From Oceanitalea sp047302425 (GTDB lineage: Bacteria > Actinomycetota > Actinomycetes > Actinomycetales > Actinomycetaceae), in NCBI RefSeq assembly GCF_047302425.1, contig NZ_CP154855.1, positions 1,984,001 to 2,048,000 of the forward strand: a stretch of DNA of 64,000 nucleotides. The letters are read 5' to 3'. Shown here one piece after another: positions 52,401 through 59,787 of the stretch. The notes under the pieces were generated by a model. That model worked only from the letters and a program-made list of their open reading frames with translations. It was not told the DNA's origin and made no database searches. Made by a program: the position numbers and the translations under genes. Every line of letters starts with the position of its first letter. Position 1 is the stretch's first letter.

Positions 52401-54025
52401 GGCACTCCACGCCGGGCGTCGGGCTCATCTCCCCGCCGCCGCACCACGACATCTACTCGATCGAGGACCTCGCCCAGCTCATCCACGACCTCAAGAACGC
52501 GAACCCCGAGGCGCGGGTGCACGTCAAGCTCGTCAGCGAGGTCGGCATCGGCACGGTCGCGGCGGGCGTCGCCAAGGCGCACGCCGACGTCGTCCTCGTC
52601 TCCGGGCACGACGGCGGCACGGGCGCGAGCCCGCTCACCTCGCTCAAGCACGCGGGCGGCCCGTGGGAGCTCGGCCTGGCCGAGACCCAGCAGACGCTCA
52701 TCGTCAACGGCCTGCGCGACCGGATCACCGTCCAGACCGACGGCCAGCTCAAGACCGGCCGCGACGTCGTCATCGCGGCGCTGCTCGGCGCCGAGGAGTA
52801 CGGATTCGCGACGGCGCCGCTCGTCGTCGCCGGCTGCATCATGATGCGGGTGTGCCACCTGGACACCTGCCCGGTCGGCATCGCGACGCAGAACCCCGAG
52901 CTGCGCGAGCGCTTCACTGGTAGGGCCGAGCACATCGTCAACTTCTTCGAGTTCATCGCCGAGGAGGTCCGCGAGCTGCTCGCCTCCCTCGGGCTGCGCT
53001 CCCTCGACGAGGCCGTGGGCCGGGTCGACCTGCTCGACACCGACGCCGCGCTCGGCCACTGGAAGACGGCCGGCCTCGACCTCTCGCCCATCCTCGCGAG
53101 CATCGACCCGGCACCCGGCACCGCCCGCCGCCGCGTCCGCGCGCAGGACCACGGGCTCGACAAGAGCCTGGACGTCACGATCATCGAGCAGGCCCGTCCC
53201 GCCCTCGACGACGGCGTGCCGGTTCGTCTCGACCTGCCCGTGCGCAACGTCAACCGCACCGTCGGCACCCGCCTGGGCCACGAGATCGTCAAGCGCCACG
53301 GCGCCGCCGGCCTGCCCGACGGCACCGTCGACATCACCCTGCGCGGCACCGCCGGGCAGTCCTTCGGCTCGCTGCTGCCCCCAGGGGTGACCCTGCGGCT
53401 GCTCGGCGACGCCAACGACTACGTCGGCAAGTCCCTGTGCGGCGGCCGTGTCGTCGTCCGGCCCGAGGAGGAGTCGCGGCTCGTCGCTGCGGACAACACC
53501 ATCGCCGGCAACGTCATCGGCTACGGCGCGACCTCCGGGGAGCTGTTCCTCTCCGGCCGGGTCGGCGAGCGCTTCTGCGTGCGCAACTCCGGCGCGACCG
53601 CCGTCGTCGAGGGGGTGGGCGACCACGCCCTCGAGTACATGACGGGCGGCACCGTGCTCATCGCCGGGCCCACCGGCCGCAACCTCGGGGCCGGCATGTC
53701 CGGTGGCACCGCCTACGTCCTCGACCTCGACCGCGGGCGGGTCAACGCCCCGGCCGTGGCCGACGGCGAGCTCCTCCTTGCCGAGCTCGACGCCGAGGAC
53801 CGCTCGATCGTCCTCGACCTGCTCCGCCGCCACCACGAGCACACCGGCTCGGCCGTGGCCGCCGAGCTCCTCGCCGCCGCGGACGCCGCGTGCGCCCGCT
53901 TCACCAAGGTCCTGCCCCGCCGCTTCGCGGCCGTCTCCGCCGCCCTCGCCGACGCCGCCCAGGAGGGCCTGGACGCCGGCTCCCCGGACGTGTGGAGCAC
54001 CATCCTGGAGGTGTCCAATGGCTGA
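49454..54025 (+). CDS. gltB: glutamate synthase large subunit
   Basis: GltB transfers the glutamine amide to 2-oxoglutarate using electrons from GltD. The 1523 residues contain a short propeptide ending before Cys29 in HDACGVAF (the glutaminase nucleophile after processing), the class II amidotransferase domain, the central domain, the FMN synthase domain (STGAMSYGSISAEAHE, GHDGGTGASPLTS), the 3Fe-4S cysteines in GCIMMRVCHLDTCPVG, and the C-terminal beta-helix (SGGTAYVLD). The length is full. gltD overlaps its stop by 8 bases. Confidence 0.97.
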   Translation: MGPIHGTTPQPGAPPRQGLYDPAYEHDACGVAFVATLRGTPGRDIVDAALTALANLDHRGAVGAEQDTGDGAGMLLQVPDAFLRAELPFALPEPGHYAVGLAFLPGGNGASTERAAAVASIERIAGEEGLRVLGWREVPVVDHIVGQMARSTMPAFRQLLVTDADGERSGVALDRLTYRLRKRAEHELGVYFASLSSRTLVYKGMLTTAQLADFFPDLRDPRLVSALALVHSRFSTNTFPSWPLAQPFRMVAHNGEINTVRGNRNWMGAREGVASSELLGDLEPLLPVCPPGASDSASFDEVLELLHLGGRSLPHAVLMMIPEAWQNHAEMDEARRAFYEYHATIMEPWDGPAAMTFTDGTLIGAVLDRNGLRPARYVVTEDGLVVLASESGVLDIDPATVVRKGRLEPGRMFLVDTAAGEVVDDEALKDELAAAAPYGDWLAEHTLHLADLPDREHVLHSRSSVVRRQQVFGYSDEELRILLAPMALTGAEALGSMGTDTPLAVLSTRPRLLFDYFAQQFAQVTNPPLDSIREELVTSLGGAIGPEPNLLAEVPEHARKLVLPFPTIDNDQLAKIAHVGSARAGKGLRSVVVSGLYPVAGGGAALEQRLEEIFSEVDAAIENGASFIVLSDRHSTAALAPIPSLLLTAAVHHHTLRRRTRTKVSLLVEAGDVREVHHVALLVGYGAAAVNPYLAMESAEELVHNGVVTGLTPEQAVSNVIRALGKGVLKVMSKMGISTVSSYRGAQVFESLGLSRELVARYFTGTPAPLDGVGLDVLAAEVAARHATAYPPSGISPASRQLRTGGEYQWRRDGEPHLFDPETIFRLQHATRTRRMDIFRDYTRRVDEQSERLMTLRGLFRLRERAPIPLDEVEPVSEIVKRFSTGAMSYGSISAEAHETLAIAMNSLGAKSNSGEGGEDTDRLHDPRRRSAIKQVASGRFGVTADYLTSADDIQIKVAQGAKPGEGGQLPGTKVYPWVAGTRHSTPGVGLISPPPHHDIYSIEDLAQLIHDLKNANPEARVHVKLVSEVGIGTVAAGVAKAHADVVLVSGHDGGTGASPLTSLKHAGGPWELGLAETQQTLIVNGLRDRITVQTDGQLKTGRDVVIAALLGAEEYGFATAPLVVAGCIMMRVCHLDTCPVGIATQNPELRERFTGRAEHIVNFFEFIAEEVRELLASLGLRSLDEAVGRVDLLDTDAALGHWKTAGLDLSPILASIDPAPGTARRRVRAQDHGLDKSLDVTIIEQARPALDDGVPVRLDLPVRNVNRTVGTRLGHEIVKRHGAAGLPDGTVDITLRGTAGQSFGSLLPPGVTLRLLGDANDYVGKSLCGGRVVVRPEEESRLVAADNTIAGNVIGYGATSGELFLSGRVGERFCVRNSGATAVVEGVGDHALEYMTGGTVLIAGPTGRNLGAGMSGGTAYVLDLDRGRVNAPAVADGELLLAELDAEDRSIVLDLLRRHHEHTGSAVAAELLAAADAACARFTKVLPRRFAAVSAALADAAQEGLDAGSPDVWSTILEVSNG

Positions 54026-55514
54026 CCCCCGCGGTTTTCTCACCTACCGCGAGCGGGAGCTGCCCGCCCGCCGCCCGGTCCCGGTCCGCATCCTCGACTT
54101 CCGTGAGGTCTACGAGCGGCGGCAGGAGGACGCGGCGGCGCTCACCCGCCAGGCGACCCGCTGCATGGACTGCGGCGTGCCCTTCTGCCACGCCGGGTGC
54201 CCGCTGGGCAACCTCATCCCGGAGTGGAACGAGCTCACCCGCCGCGAGGACTGGGAGGGGGCCATCGGCCGGCTCCACGCGACGAACAACTTCCCGGAGT
54301 GGACCGGCCGCCTGTGCCCGGCACCCTGCGAGAGCGCGTGCGTCCTCGGTATCAACCAGCCCGCGGTGACGATCAAGAACATCGAGCAGTCGATCGCGGA
54401 CACCGCCTGGGACCAGGGCCTGGTGACCCCCCAGGTGCCGGACCGGCAGACCGGCCGCACGGTCGCCGTCGTCGGCAGCGGCCCGGCCGGCCTGGCCGCG
54501 GCCCAGCAGCTCACCCGCGCCGGCCACACCGTGGCCGTGCTCGAGCGGGACGACCGCGTCGGCGGCCTGCTCACCTACGGCATCCCGGACTTCAAGATGG
54601 AGAAGACCCAGGTCGAGCGCCGCATCGCGCAGATGGAGGCCGAGGGCACGGTCTTCCGGGCGGGTGTCGACGTCGGCACCGACGTCACCGGCGAGGAGCT
54701 GCGGGAGCGGTACGACGCCGTCGTGCTCGCGCTCGGGGCCACCGTGCCGCGCGAGGTGCCCGTCCCGGGCCGTGAGCTCGGTGGCATCCACGTCGCGATG
54801 GACTACCTCGTCCAGTCCAACCGTGCCGTCGCGGGCGACGACGTCCCGGACCAGGTGACGGCGGCCGGGAAGGACGTCGTCGTCATCGGCGGCGGCGACA
54901 CCGGCTCCGACTGCTTCGGCACGGCCCGCCGCCAGGGCGCGCGCTCGGTCACCCAGATCGACATCAACGTCCGCCGCGGTGAGGAGCGGGCGCCGGGGGA
55001 GCCGTGGCCGATGGACCCGCGCGTCTTCACGGTCTCCACCTCCCACGAGGAGGGCGGGGAGCGGATCTTCGGGACGGCGACCCTCGAGTTCGTCTCCGAC
55101 GGCAGTGCGGGTGAGGGCCAGGTGACCCACGTGCGCATGGTCGAGGTCGTGCGCCACGCCGACCGCTCCACCACGCCCGTCGAGGGCACCGAGCGACTTA
55201 TCCCCGCCCAGCTCGTCCTCATCGCCATCGGCTTCCAGGGGGTCCCGCGCGAGGGCCTGCTGGACCAGCTGGGCGTGGCCGTGGACGATCGTGGGCGTGT
55301 CGTCCACGACGAGACCTTCGCCACGTCCGTCCCCGGCGTCTTCGTCGCGGGTGACGCCGGCCGCGGCCAGTCGCTCATCGTGTGGGCGATCGCGGAGGGC
55401 CGCTCCTGCGCGGCAGCGGTGGACGAGTACCTCGACGGCGGCAGCGCGCTGCCCGTTCCCGTCACCGCGTCGAGCGCGCCGCTCGGCGTCGGTACCCCGG
55501 GCCTGGGCGCCTAA
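54018..55514 (+). CDS. gltD: glutamate synthase small subunit
   Basis: GltD passes electrons from NADPH through FAD and 4Fe-4S clusters to GltB. The 498 residues have the N-terminal Cys motifs RCMDCGVPFCHAGCPLGN and RLCPAPCESACVLG, an FAD-binding GSGPAGLAAAQQL and a second nucleotide loop VIGGGDTGSD. ATG 54018 follows CTGGAGG. It is coupled to gltB and ends in a likely hairpin. Confidence 0.96.
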   Translation: MADPRGFLTYRERELPARRPVPVRILDFREVYERRQEDAAALTRQATRCMDCGVPFCHAGCPLGNLIPEWNELTRREDWEGAIGRLHATNNFPEWTGRLCPAPCESACVLGINQPAVTIKNIEQSIADTAWDQGLVTPQVPDRQTGRTVAVVGSGPAGLAAAQQLTRAGHTVAVLERDDRVGGLLTYGIPDFKMEKTQVERRIAQMEAEGTVFRAGVDVGTDVTGEELRERYDAVVLALGATVPREVPVPGRELGGIHVAMDYLVQSNRAVAGDDVPDQVTAAGKDVVVIGGGDTGSDCFGTARRQGARSVTQIDINVRRGEERAPGEPWPMDPRVFTVSTSHEEGGERIFGTATLEFVSDGSAGEGQVTHVRMVEVVRHADRSTTPVEGTERLIPAQLVLIAIGFQGVPREGLLDQLGVAVDDRGRVVHDETFATSVPGVFVAGDAGRGQSLIVWAIAEGRSCAAAVDEYLDGGSALPVPVTASSAPLGVGTPGLGA

Positions 55515-55518
55515 CGGA

Positions 55519-55556
55519 CCGGGAGGGGCGTCCACCATGGCGAACGTCCCTCTCGG
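55519..55556 (+). terminator. possible gltBD terminator
   Basis: CCGGGAGGGGCGT (55519-55531) and ACGTCCCTCTCGG (55544-55556) can pair over 13 positions with two G-U pairs, around a 12-base loop, five bases after gltD. No T-tract follows. Confidence 0.45.
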
Positions 55557-55573
55557 CCGTCGGGATCGGACGA

Positions 55574-55579
55574 TAGGCT
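55574..55579 (+). promoter_or_regulatory. -10 box, leaderless start of pyk
   Basis: TAGGCT ends 7 bases before the pyk ATG. Confidence 0.5.
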
Positions 55580-55586
55580 GAGCACC

Positions 55587-57011
55587 ATGCGTAGAGCAAA
55601 GATCGTGTGCACCCTTGGCCCGGCGACAGAGTCGGCCGACCAGATCCAGGCGCTCGTCGATGCCGGCATGGACGTGGCCCGGATCAACCGAAGCCACGGC
55701 TCCGCTGCCGAGCACGAGGTCGTCTACCACCGCGTGCGTGAGGCCGCCCAGGCCTCCGGCCGCGCGGTGGCCGTCCTCGTCGACCTCCAGGGCCCCAAGA
55801 TCCGCCTCGGGCGGTTCGTCGAGGGGGAGGTCGAGCTCACCGAGGGCCAGACCTTCACCATCACCACCGAGGACGTCCCCGGCACCGCGGAGATCGCGTC
55901 GACGACGTACGCCGGCCTGCCGGGAGACTGCACCCCCGGTGACCGCATCCTCATCGACGACGGCCGCGTGGCCGTGCGGATCCTCGAGGTCGACGGCCCC
56001 CGCGTCATCACCCGCGTCGAGGTCCCCGGCCCCGTCTCCAACAACAAGGGCCTCAACCTCCCGGGCGTCGCCGTGAGCGTGCCCGCCCTGTCCGAGAAGG
56101 ACAAGGAGGACCTGCGCTGGGGCCTGCGCCTGGGCGCCGACTTCATCGCCCTGTCCTTCGTCCGCTTCGCCGCGGACATCGACGACGTCCACGCGATCAT
56201 GGACGAGGAGGGTCGTCGCGTCCCGGTCATCGCCAAGATCGAGAAGCCGCAGGCCGTGGAGAACCTCGTCGAGATCGTCGACGCCTTCGACGGCATCATG
56301 GTCGCCCGCGGTGACCTCGGCGTCGAGCTGCCGCTCGAGGAGGTGCCGATCGTCCAGAAGCGCGCCGTCGAGCTCGCTCGCCGCAACGCCAAGCCGGTCA
56401 TCGTCGCCACCCAGGTCCTCGACTCGATGATCACCAACCCGCGCCCCACCCGCGCGGAGGTCTCCGACTGCGCCAACGCCATCCTCGACGGCGCCGACGC
56501 GGTCATGCTCTCCGGCGAGACCTCGGTCGGCCAGTTCCCGATCGAGGCGGTCCGCACGATGGCCCGCATCGTCGAGCACACCGAGGAGGACGGCCGCGAG
56601 CGCATCGCGCCGCTCGGCACCACCCCGCACACCCGCGGTGGCGTCATCACCAAGGCGGCCGCCGAGATCGGCGAGCTCCTCGGCGTGAAGTACCTCGTCA
56701 CCTTCACCCAGTCGGGTGACTCCGCGCGCCGCATGTCGCGACTGCGCTCCTCGACCCCGCTCCTCGCCTTCACCCCCCTCGCCGCCACGCGCAACACGCT
56801 GGCGATGAGCTGGGGCGTGCAGACCTACGAGGTGCCCGAGGTCGCGCACACCGACGAGATGGTGGCGCAGGTCGACAAGGTCCTCACCAGCTCGGGCCTC
56901 GCCGAGGACGGCGACCGCATCGTCATCGTCGCGGGCATGCCCCCCGGCCAGGTCGGCAGCACGAACTCCATCCGCGTCCACAAGGTCGGCGAGCTGCCCA
57001 GCTCCAGCTGA
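55587..57011 (+). CDS. pyk: pyruvate kinase
   Basis: Pyk makes pyruvate and ATP from phosphoenolpyruvate. The 474 residues start MRRAKIVCTLGPATES, with MDVARINRSHG, the catalytic Lys region IAKIEKPQAVENL, the metal-binding MVARGDLGVELPLEEV, and VMLSGETSVGQFP. The C-terminal effector domain is complete. A 16-bp perfect hairpin ends the transcript. Confidence 0.97.
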   Translation: MRRAKIVCTLGPATESADQIQALVDAGMDVARINRSHGSAAEHEVVYHRVREAAQASGRAVAVLVDLQGPKIRLGRFVEGEVELTEGQTFTITTEDVPGTAEIASTTYAGLPGDCTPGDRILIDDGRVAVRILEVDGPRVITRVEVPGPVSNNKGLNLPGVAVSVPALSEKDKEDLRWGLRLGADFIALSFVRFAADIDDVHAIMDEEGRRVPVIAKIEKPQAVENLVEIVDAFDGIMVARGDLGVELPLEEVPIVQKRAVELARRNAKPVIVATQVLDSMITNPRPTRAEVSDCANAILDGADAVMLSGETSVGQFPIEAVRTMARIVEHTEEDGRERIAPLGTTPHTRGGVITKAAAEIGELLGVKYLVTFTQSGDSARRMSRLRSSTPLLAFTPLAATRNTLAMSWGVQTYEVPEVAHTDEMVAQVDKVLTSSGLAEDGDRIVIVAGMPPGQVGSTNSIRVHKVGELPSSS

Positions 57012-57027
57012 CCCCACGCACGCACGC

Positions 57028-57063
57028 AGTCAGCCCCGCCGGGTCCTCCCGGCGGGGCTGACT
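57028..57063. terminator. bidirectional terminator hairpin after pyk
   Basis: AGTCAGCCCCGCCGGG (57028-57043) and CCCGGCGGGGCTGACT (57048-57063) form a perfect 16-bp stem with a TCCT loop. It separates pyk from a convergent gene. Confidence 0.85.
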
Positions 57064-57086
57064 CGTCCCGCCTCCCGGGCGGGTGG

Positions 57087-57779
57087 TCAGGCCGGCGGTG
57101 GCGCGTCGAGCTCGCCGGCGATGCGCTGCTCGATGGCGTCGGTCGCGGCGGTCGGGAGGACGACCAGCCCCTCGAGCTCCCTGGTGGCGCGCCGGTAGGC
57201 GGACTGCCGCTCGTGCCGTCCGGCGCCGGGGTCCTCGGCCAGCGCGAGAAAGCGCTTGGCCCGGGCGAGTGCCTGTTGCTCCGCCGGGGAGAAGTCCGAG
57301 CTGCGCCGCCGGCGGGCCTCCTGTTCGGCCCGGTCGAAGGCGGTCTCGTAGCGTCGTACCGCCTCCTGGTACGCGGCGAGGTCCGCAGGTTCCCGGAGGA
57401 GCTGGTCCGGGTCGTCCGGGCGGGCCGCGTCCGCGTCGCGGCGCGCGCGGTGGAAGTCGACGGTGAGGGGCTCGCGCATGTCGGTGATGAGCGGGTAGTC
57501 GATGAGCGCGGCGATGTCGAGCTCGTAGCGCAGCCACCGGGCGTTGACGGCGTCGTGGCGGGCGAGGGCGCGCTCGACCGCCGTGCGGGTGGCGGTGGCC
57601 TGCTCGGCTGCGGCGGCCGTGGCACCGTACTTGATGCGCGCGAGCTCGAGCCGGTCGCGCCGGCGCCGCTCGTCCCACTTCCGGAGGTTCTTGGCGGCCG
57701 CGCCGACGGAGCTGCCGAAGATGGCGCCCACGGGGAACACCAGCCACCAGTAGTCGCCGATGAACTCGAAGAGGTTCAC
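57087..57779 (-). CDS. membrane-anchored coiled-coil protein of unknown function
   Basis: The 230-residue protein has one N-terminal hydrophobic segment (YWWLVFPVGAIFGSSVGAA, about 9-27) and a long charged helical region rich in Arg, Ala and Glu, likely coiled coil and cytoplasmic. No known domain is recognised. GTG 57779 is chosen because a -10 TACACT (57792-57787) ends 7 bases before it, giving a leaderless mRNA; a longer ATG start at 57806 would place that -10 box inside the gene. Confidence 0.65.
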   Translation of the reverse strand: MNLFEFIGDYWWLVFPVGAIFGSSVGAAAKNLRKWDERRRRDRLELARIKYGATAAAAEQATATRTAVERALARHDAVNARWLRYELDIAALIDYPLITDMREPLTVDFHRARRDADAARPDDPDQLLREPADLAAYQEAVRRYETAFDRAEQEARRRRSSDFSPAEQQALARAKRFLALAEDPGAGRHERQSAYRRATRELEGLVVLPTAATDAIEQRIAGELDAPPPA

Positions 57780-57786
57780 GCTCGGG

Positions 57787-57792
57787 AGTGTA
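57787..57792 (-). promoter_or_regulatory. -10 box, leaderless start of the coiled-coil gene
   Basis: TACACT on the minus strand ends 7 bases before GTG 57779. Confidence 0.5.
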
Positions 57793-57854
57793 GCGACGCA
57801 CGTCACTGCGGATGTCGGTACCCGCGCCTAGCCTCGGGACCAGGGGGAGGCGAC

Positions 57855-58706
57855 ATGCCGTTCATCAGGGAGACCGAGGGCCGCTGGCGTCCGTGCGCCA
57901 CCGTGGACCTGCGTCAGCTGCCCGAGCGCCGCCGGACGCAGGTGCTCTTCGAGGTGCTCGACGAGTTCGGGCACACGCGCCTGCCTCCGGACGGGCGCGA
58001 CCCCGCCGGCCGCACGTGGTCACGGGCAGCCGTCCAGCACGTCGTGCCGGCCGGCTTCGTCACCGACCTCGCCTCCGTCCCGGCACCGCTGTGGGGCGTC
58101 ATCGCGAGCTACGGCCGCCAGACCCTCCCGGCCGTCCTCCACGACCTGCACTACGCCGCCGCGCGCGCAGCTCCCACCGCCCCGCACGCGCGTCGGGTGC
58201 GGCGCGAGGCGGACGAGCTCTTCTGTGCCACCCTCCGGGAGACCGGGGCGGGCCCGGTGCGGCAGTGGCTCATGTGGGCGGGGGTCCGCTCCTTCGGGAG
58301 TCCGGCCGTCGTCGTGCCGCTCGTCGTCCTCGGGGTCGTGCTCCTCGCCCTGGGCGTGCTGAAACTGGCCGGGCAGCTCACGGTGCCGTCGCTGGCGCTG
58401 GCCGCGGGCGGTGTCGCCCTCGGCGGGCTGCTCGCCTCGCTCGTCGTCACGAGCGTCGAGGAGCACGGGGGAGCCGTCCGACTGCGGCTGCGCAGCCTGG
58501 GTGGCCTGCTGGCGGCGTGTGCGCTCGTCCTCGTGGCTGCGCCACCGGTCGTCGTCGTCATCGTCGTCACGACCCTCGTCCGGCTCGTCGTCGAACTGGG
58601 AGAACGGCCTGCCGCTGCGAGCGGGAGTGCGGAACAGGAGACCGCGCCGACGGCGCGGATCGCGTGGTCCCCGCTGGTGGCCAGAGTGCCGCCACCGGCG
58701 GGCTGA
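57855..58706 (+). CDS. DUF1353 protein fused to membrane segments
   Basis: The first 130 residues match DUF1353: FVTDLASVPAPLWGVI, LPAVLHDLHYAAARAA, then READELFCATLRETGAG and WAGVRSFGSP. The rest has about four membrane spans (from about residue 153) and a polar tail. DUF1353 is commonly seen in phages and scattered bacteria and has no settled function. ATG 57855 follows GGGGGAGG. The joining of DUF1353 to a membrane domain is unusual in my knowledge. Confidence 0.7.
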   Translation: MPFIRETEGRWRPCATVDLRQLPERRRTQVLFEVLDEFGHTRLPPDGRDPAGRTWSRAAVQHVVPAGFVTDLASVPAPLWGVIASYGRQTLPAVLHDLHYAAARAAPTAPHARRVRREADELFCATLRETGAGPVRQWLMWAGVRSFGSPAVVVPLVVLGVVLLALGVLKLAGQLTVPSLALAAGGVALGGLLASLVVTSVEEHGGAVRLRLRSLGGLLAACALVLVAAPPVVVVIVVTTLVRLVVELGERPAAASGSAEQETAPTARIAWSPLVARVPPPAG

Positions 58707-58713
58707 GCGGACC

Positions 58714-58744
58714 GTGATCGCGGGGCCGCCGGCCCCGCGATCAC
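58714..58744. terminator. bidirectional terminator hairpin
   Basis: GTGATCGCGGGGCC (58714-58727) and GGCCCCGCGATCAC (58731-58744) form a perfect 14-bp stem with a 3-base loop, between the convergent DUF1353 and peptide genes. Confidence 0.85.
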
Positions 58745-58754
58745 CTCACGCTGC

Positions 58755-58973
58755 TCAGATGCGGCAGAAGAGCCACCACGGGATGGCCTGGCAGAAGGAG
58801 GCCTGCGGGGTGATCTCGCCACCGCCCGGGTTCGAGACCACGGGGCGCGTGACGGTGCCGCCGGACGTGCCGGGCAGCTCGTGGCTGCCGGGGACCGACG
58901 CGGCCGCCGGCGCCATGGACAGGCCGACGACCGCCAGGGCGACGGCGGCGGTACGGGCGATGGTGCGCTTCAT
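58755..58973 (-). CDS. short secreted peptide precursor, Cys-X8-Cys C-terminus
   Basis: The 72-residue product has a Sec-type signal peptide: basic MKRTIAR, hydrophobic core about 8-20, and APAAAS as the likely cleavage region near residue 26. The remaining 46 or so residues are Gly/Pro/Thr-rich and end in FCQAIPWWLFCRI, with Cys61 and Cys70 framing an aromatic, hydrophobic loop that could close by a disulfide. ATG 58973 has GAGGA upstream; the open frame extends to 59186 but into the regulator gene and without signal-like sequence. It lies third in an apparent operon after a histidine kinase and response regulator, which suggests a signal or effector peptide. No family is recognised. Confidence 0.7.
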   Translation of the reverse strand: MKRTIARTAAVALAVVGLSMAPAAASVPGSHELPGTSGGTVTRPVVSNPGGGEITPQASFCQAIPWWLFCRI

Positions 58974-59015
58974 CAGATCCTCATTCGGGTGAGAAGGGTG
59001 TGGAGGGTCGACCAC

Positions 59016-59083
59016 ATCGTCCCGACCGCGGGACAGGGGCGTCATCCTTCTAAAGTCGGAAGACGTTCCTCCGTCGGGACGAT
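59016..59083. promoter_or_regulatory. 11-bp inverted repeat upstream of the peptide gene
   Basis: ATCGTCCCGAC (59016-59026) and GTCGGGACGAT (59073-59083) are perfect inverse copies 46 bases apart, with the flanks also related (CCAC before one, GTGG after the other). They may be two binding sites for the adjacent response regulator, or arms of an RNA stem between the regulator and peptide genes. Confidence 0.55.
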
Positions 59084-59100
59084 TTGTGGTCAGGTGCCGA

Positions 59101-59787
59101 TTAGCGGACCAGGCGGCGTTCGTAGGCGTAGACGACGATCTCGAGCCGGGAGCTGACCCCCATCTTTCGCATGATTGACGAGACATGCGTCTTGACGGTG
59201 GTCTCGGCGACGAAGAGCTCCTCGGCGATCTGGCCGTTGGAGCGCCCGCGGCACAGCAGCTCGAGAACCTCCTGCTCGCGGCTCGAGAGCCCGATGTCGG
59301 AGGCGTCCGACGAGCTCGGCGTGCGCAGGAGGTAGTTGTCGATGAGCCGGTCGGTGGGGCCGGGGGAGACGACCCGGTTGCCGCTGTGGGCCCGCCGGAT
59401 GGCCTGGACGAGGTCCTGGGGGCTCGTGTTCTTCAGCAGGAAGCCCGCCGCCCCGGCATCGAGCGCCTCGAGGAGGAACTCGTCCTCGTCGAAGGTCGTG
59501 AGGAGGACGATGCGCAGCTGCGGGAACTCCTTGCGCAGCTGGACCGTCGCCTCGATCCCCGTCATCGTCGGCATCTGGATGTCCATGATGACGAGGTCGG
59601 GGTCGTGCCGGCGCACGAGGTCGCGTACCTGCGAGCCGTCCTCCGCGGTGTCGACGACGTCGATGTCGTCCGCCGTCGCGATGTAGCTCTGGAGCGTGGT
59701 GAGGACCATGGGGTCGTCGTCCACGAGCAGCACGCGGATCGTGGCGTTGTCGGTGGGGCCCTCGCTGGCCTCAGTGCTGTGCGGCAC
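59101..59787 (-). CDS. NarL/LuxR-family response regulator
   Basis: The 228-residue protein has a receiver domain with the acidic pair VDDDP (23-25), phospho-acceptor Asp69 in VIMDIQMP, Thr in LLTTFDE and Lys in FLLKNTSP. The C-terminal LuxR-type helix-turn-helix is SSREQEVLELLCRGRSNGQI with VAETTVKTHVSSIMRKMG. It is a DNA-binding regulator paired with the upstream kinase; the GTG start overlaps the end of the kinase gene by 17 bases. Confidence 0.93.
   Translation of the reverse strand: MPHSTEASEGPTDNATIRVLLVDDDPMVLTTLQSYIATADDIDVVDTAEDGSQVRDLVRRHDPDLVIMDIQMPTMTGIEATVQLRKEFPQLRIVLLTTFDEDEFLLEALDAGAAGFLLKNTSPQDLVQAIRRAHSGNRVVSPGPTDRLIDNYLLRTPSSSDASDIGLSSREQEVLELLCRGRSNGQIAEELFVAETTVKTHVSSIMRKMGVSSRLEIVVYAYERRLVR

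Noticed and set aside
48935..54043. Minus-strand open frame of 1702 codons opposite gltB
   Set aside because: It is antisense to a complete, motif-rich gltB; the lack of stops reflects the GC-rich third positions, and the translation is low-complexity without domains.
58973..58984. Three-codon reading frame (Met-Arg-Ile-stop) overlapping the peptide start
   Set aside because: It is formed by the ribosome-site bases and is too short to support as a regulatory ORF without conservation data.
58974..59186. N-terminal extension of the secreted peptide gene up to 59186
   Set aside because: It overlaps the end of the regulator gene, has no signal-like sequence, and the ATG at 58973 has a ribosome site directly before a classic signal peptide.
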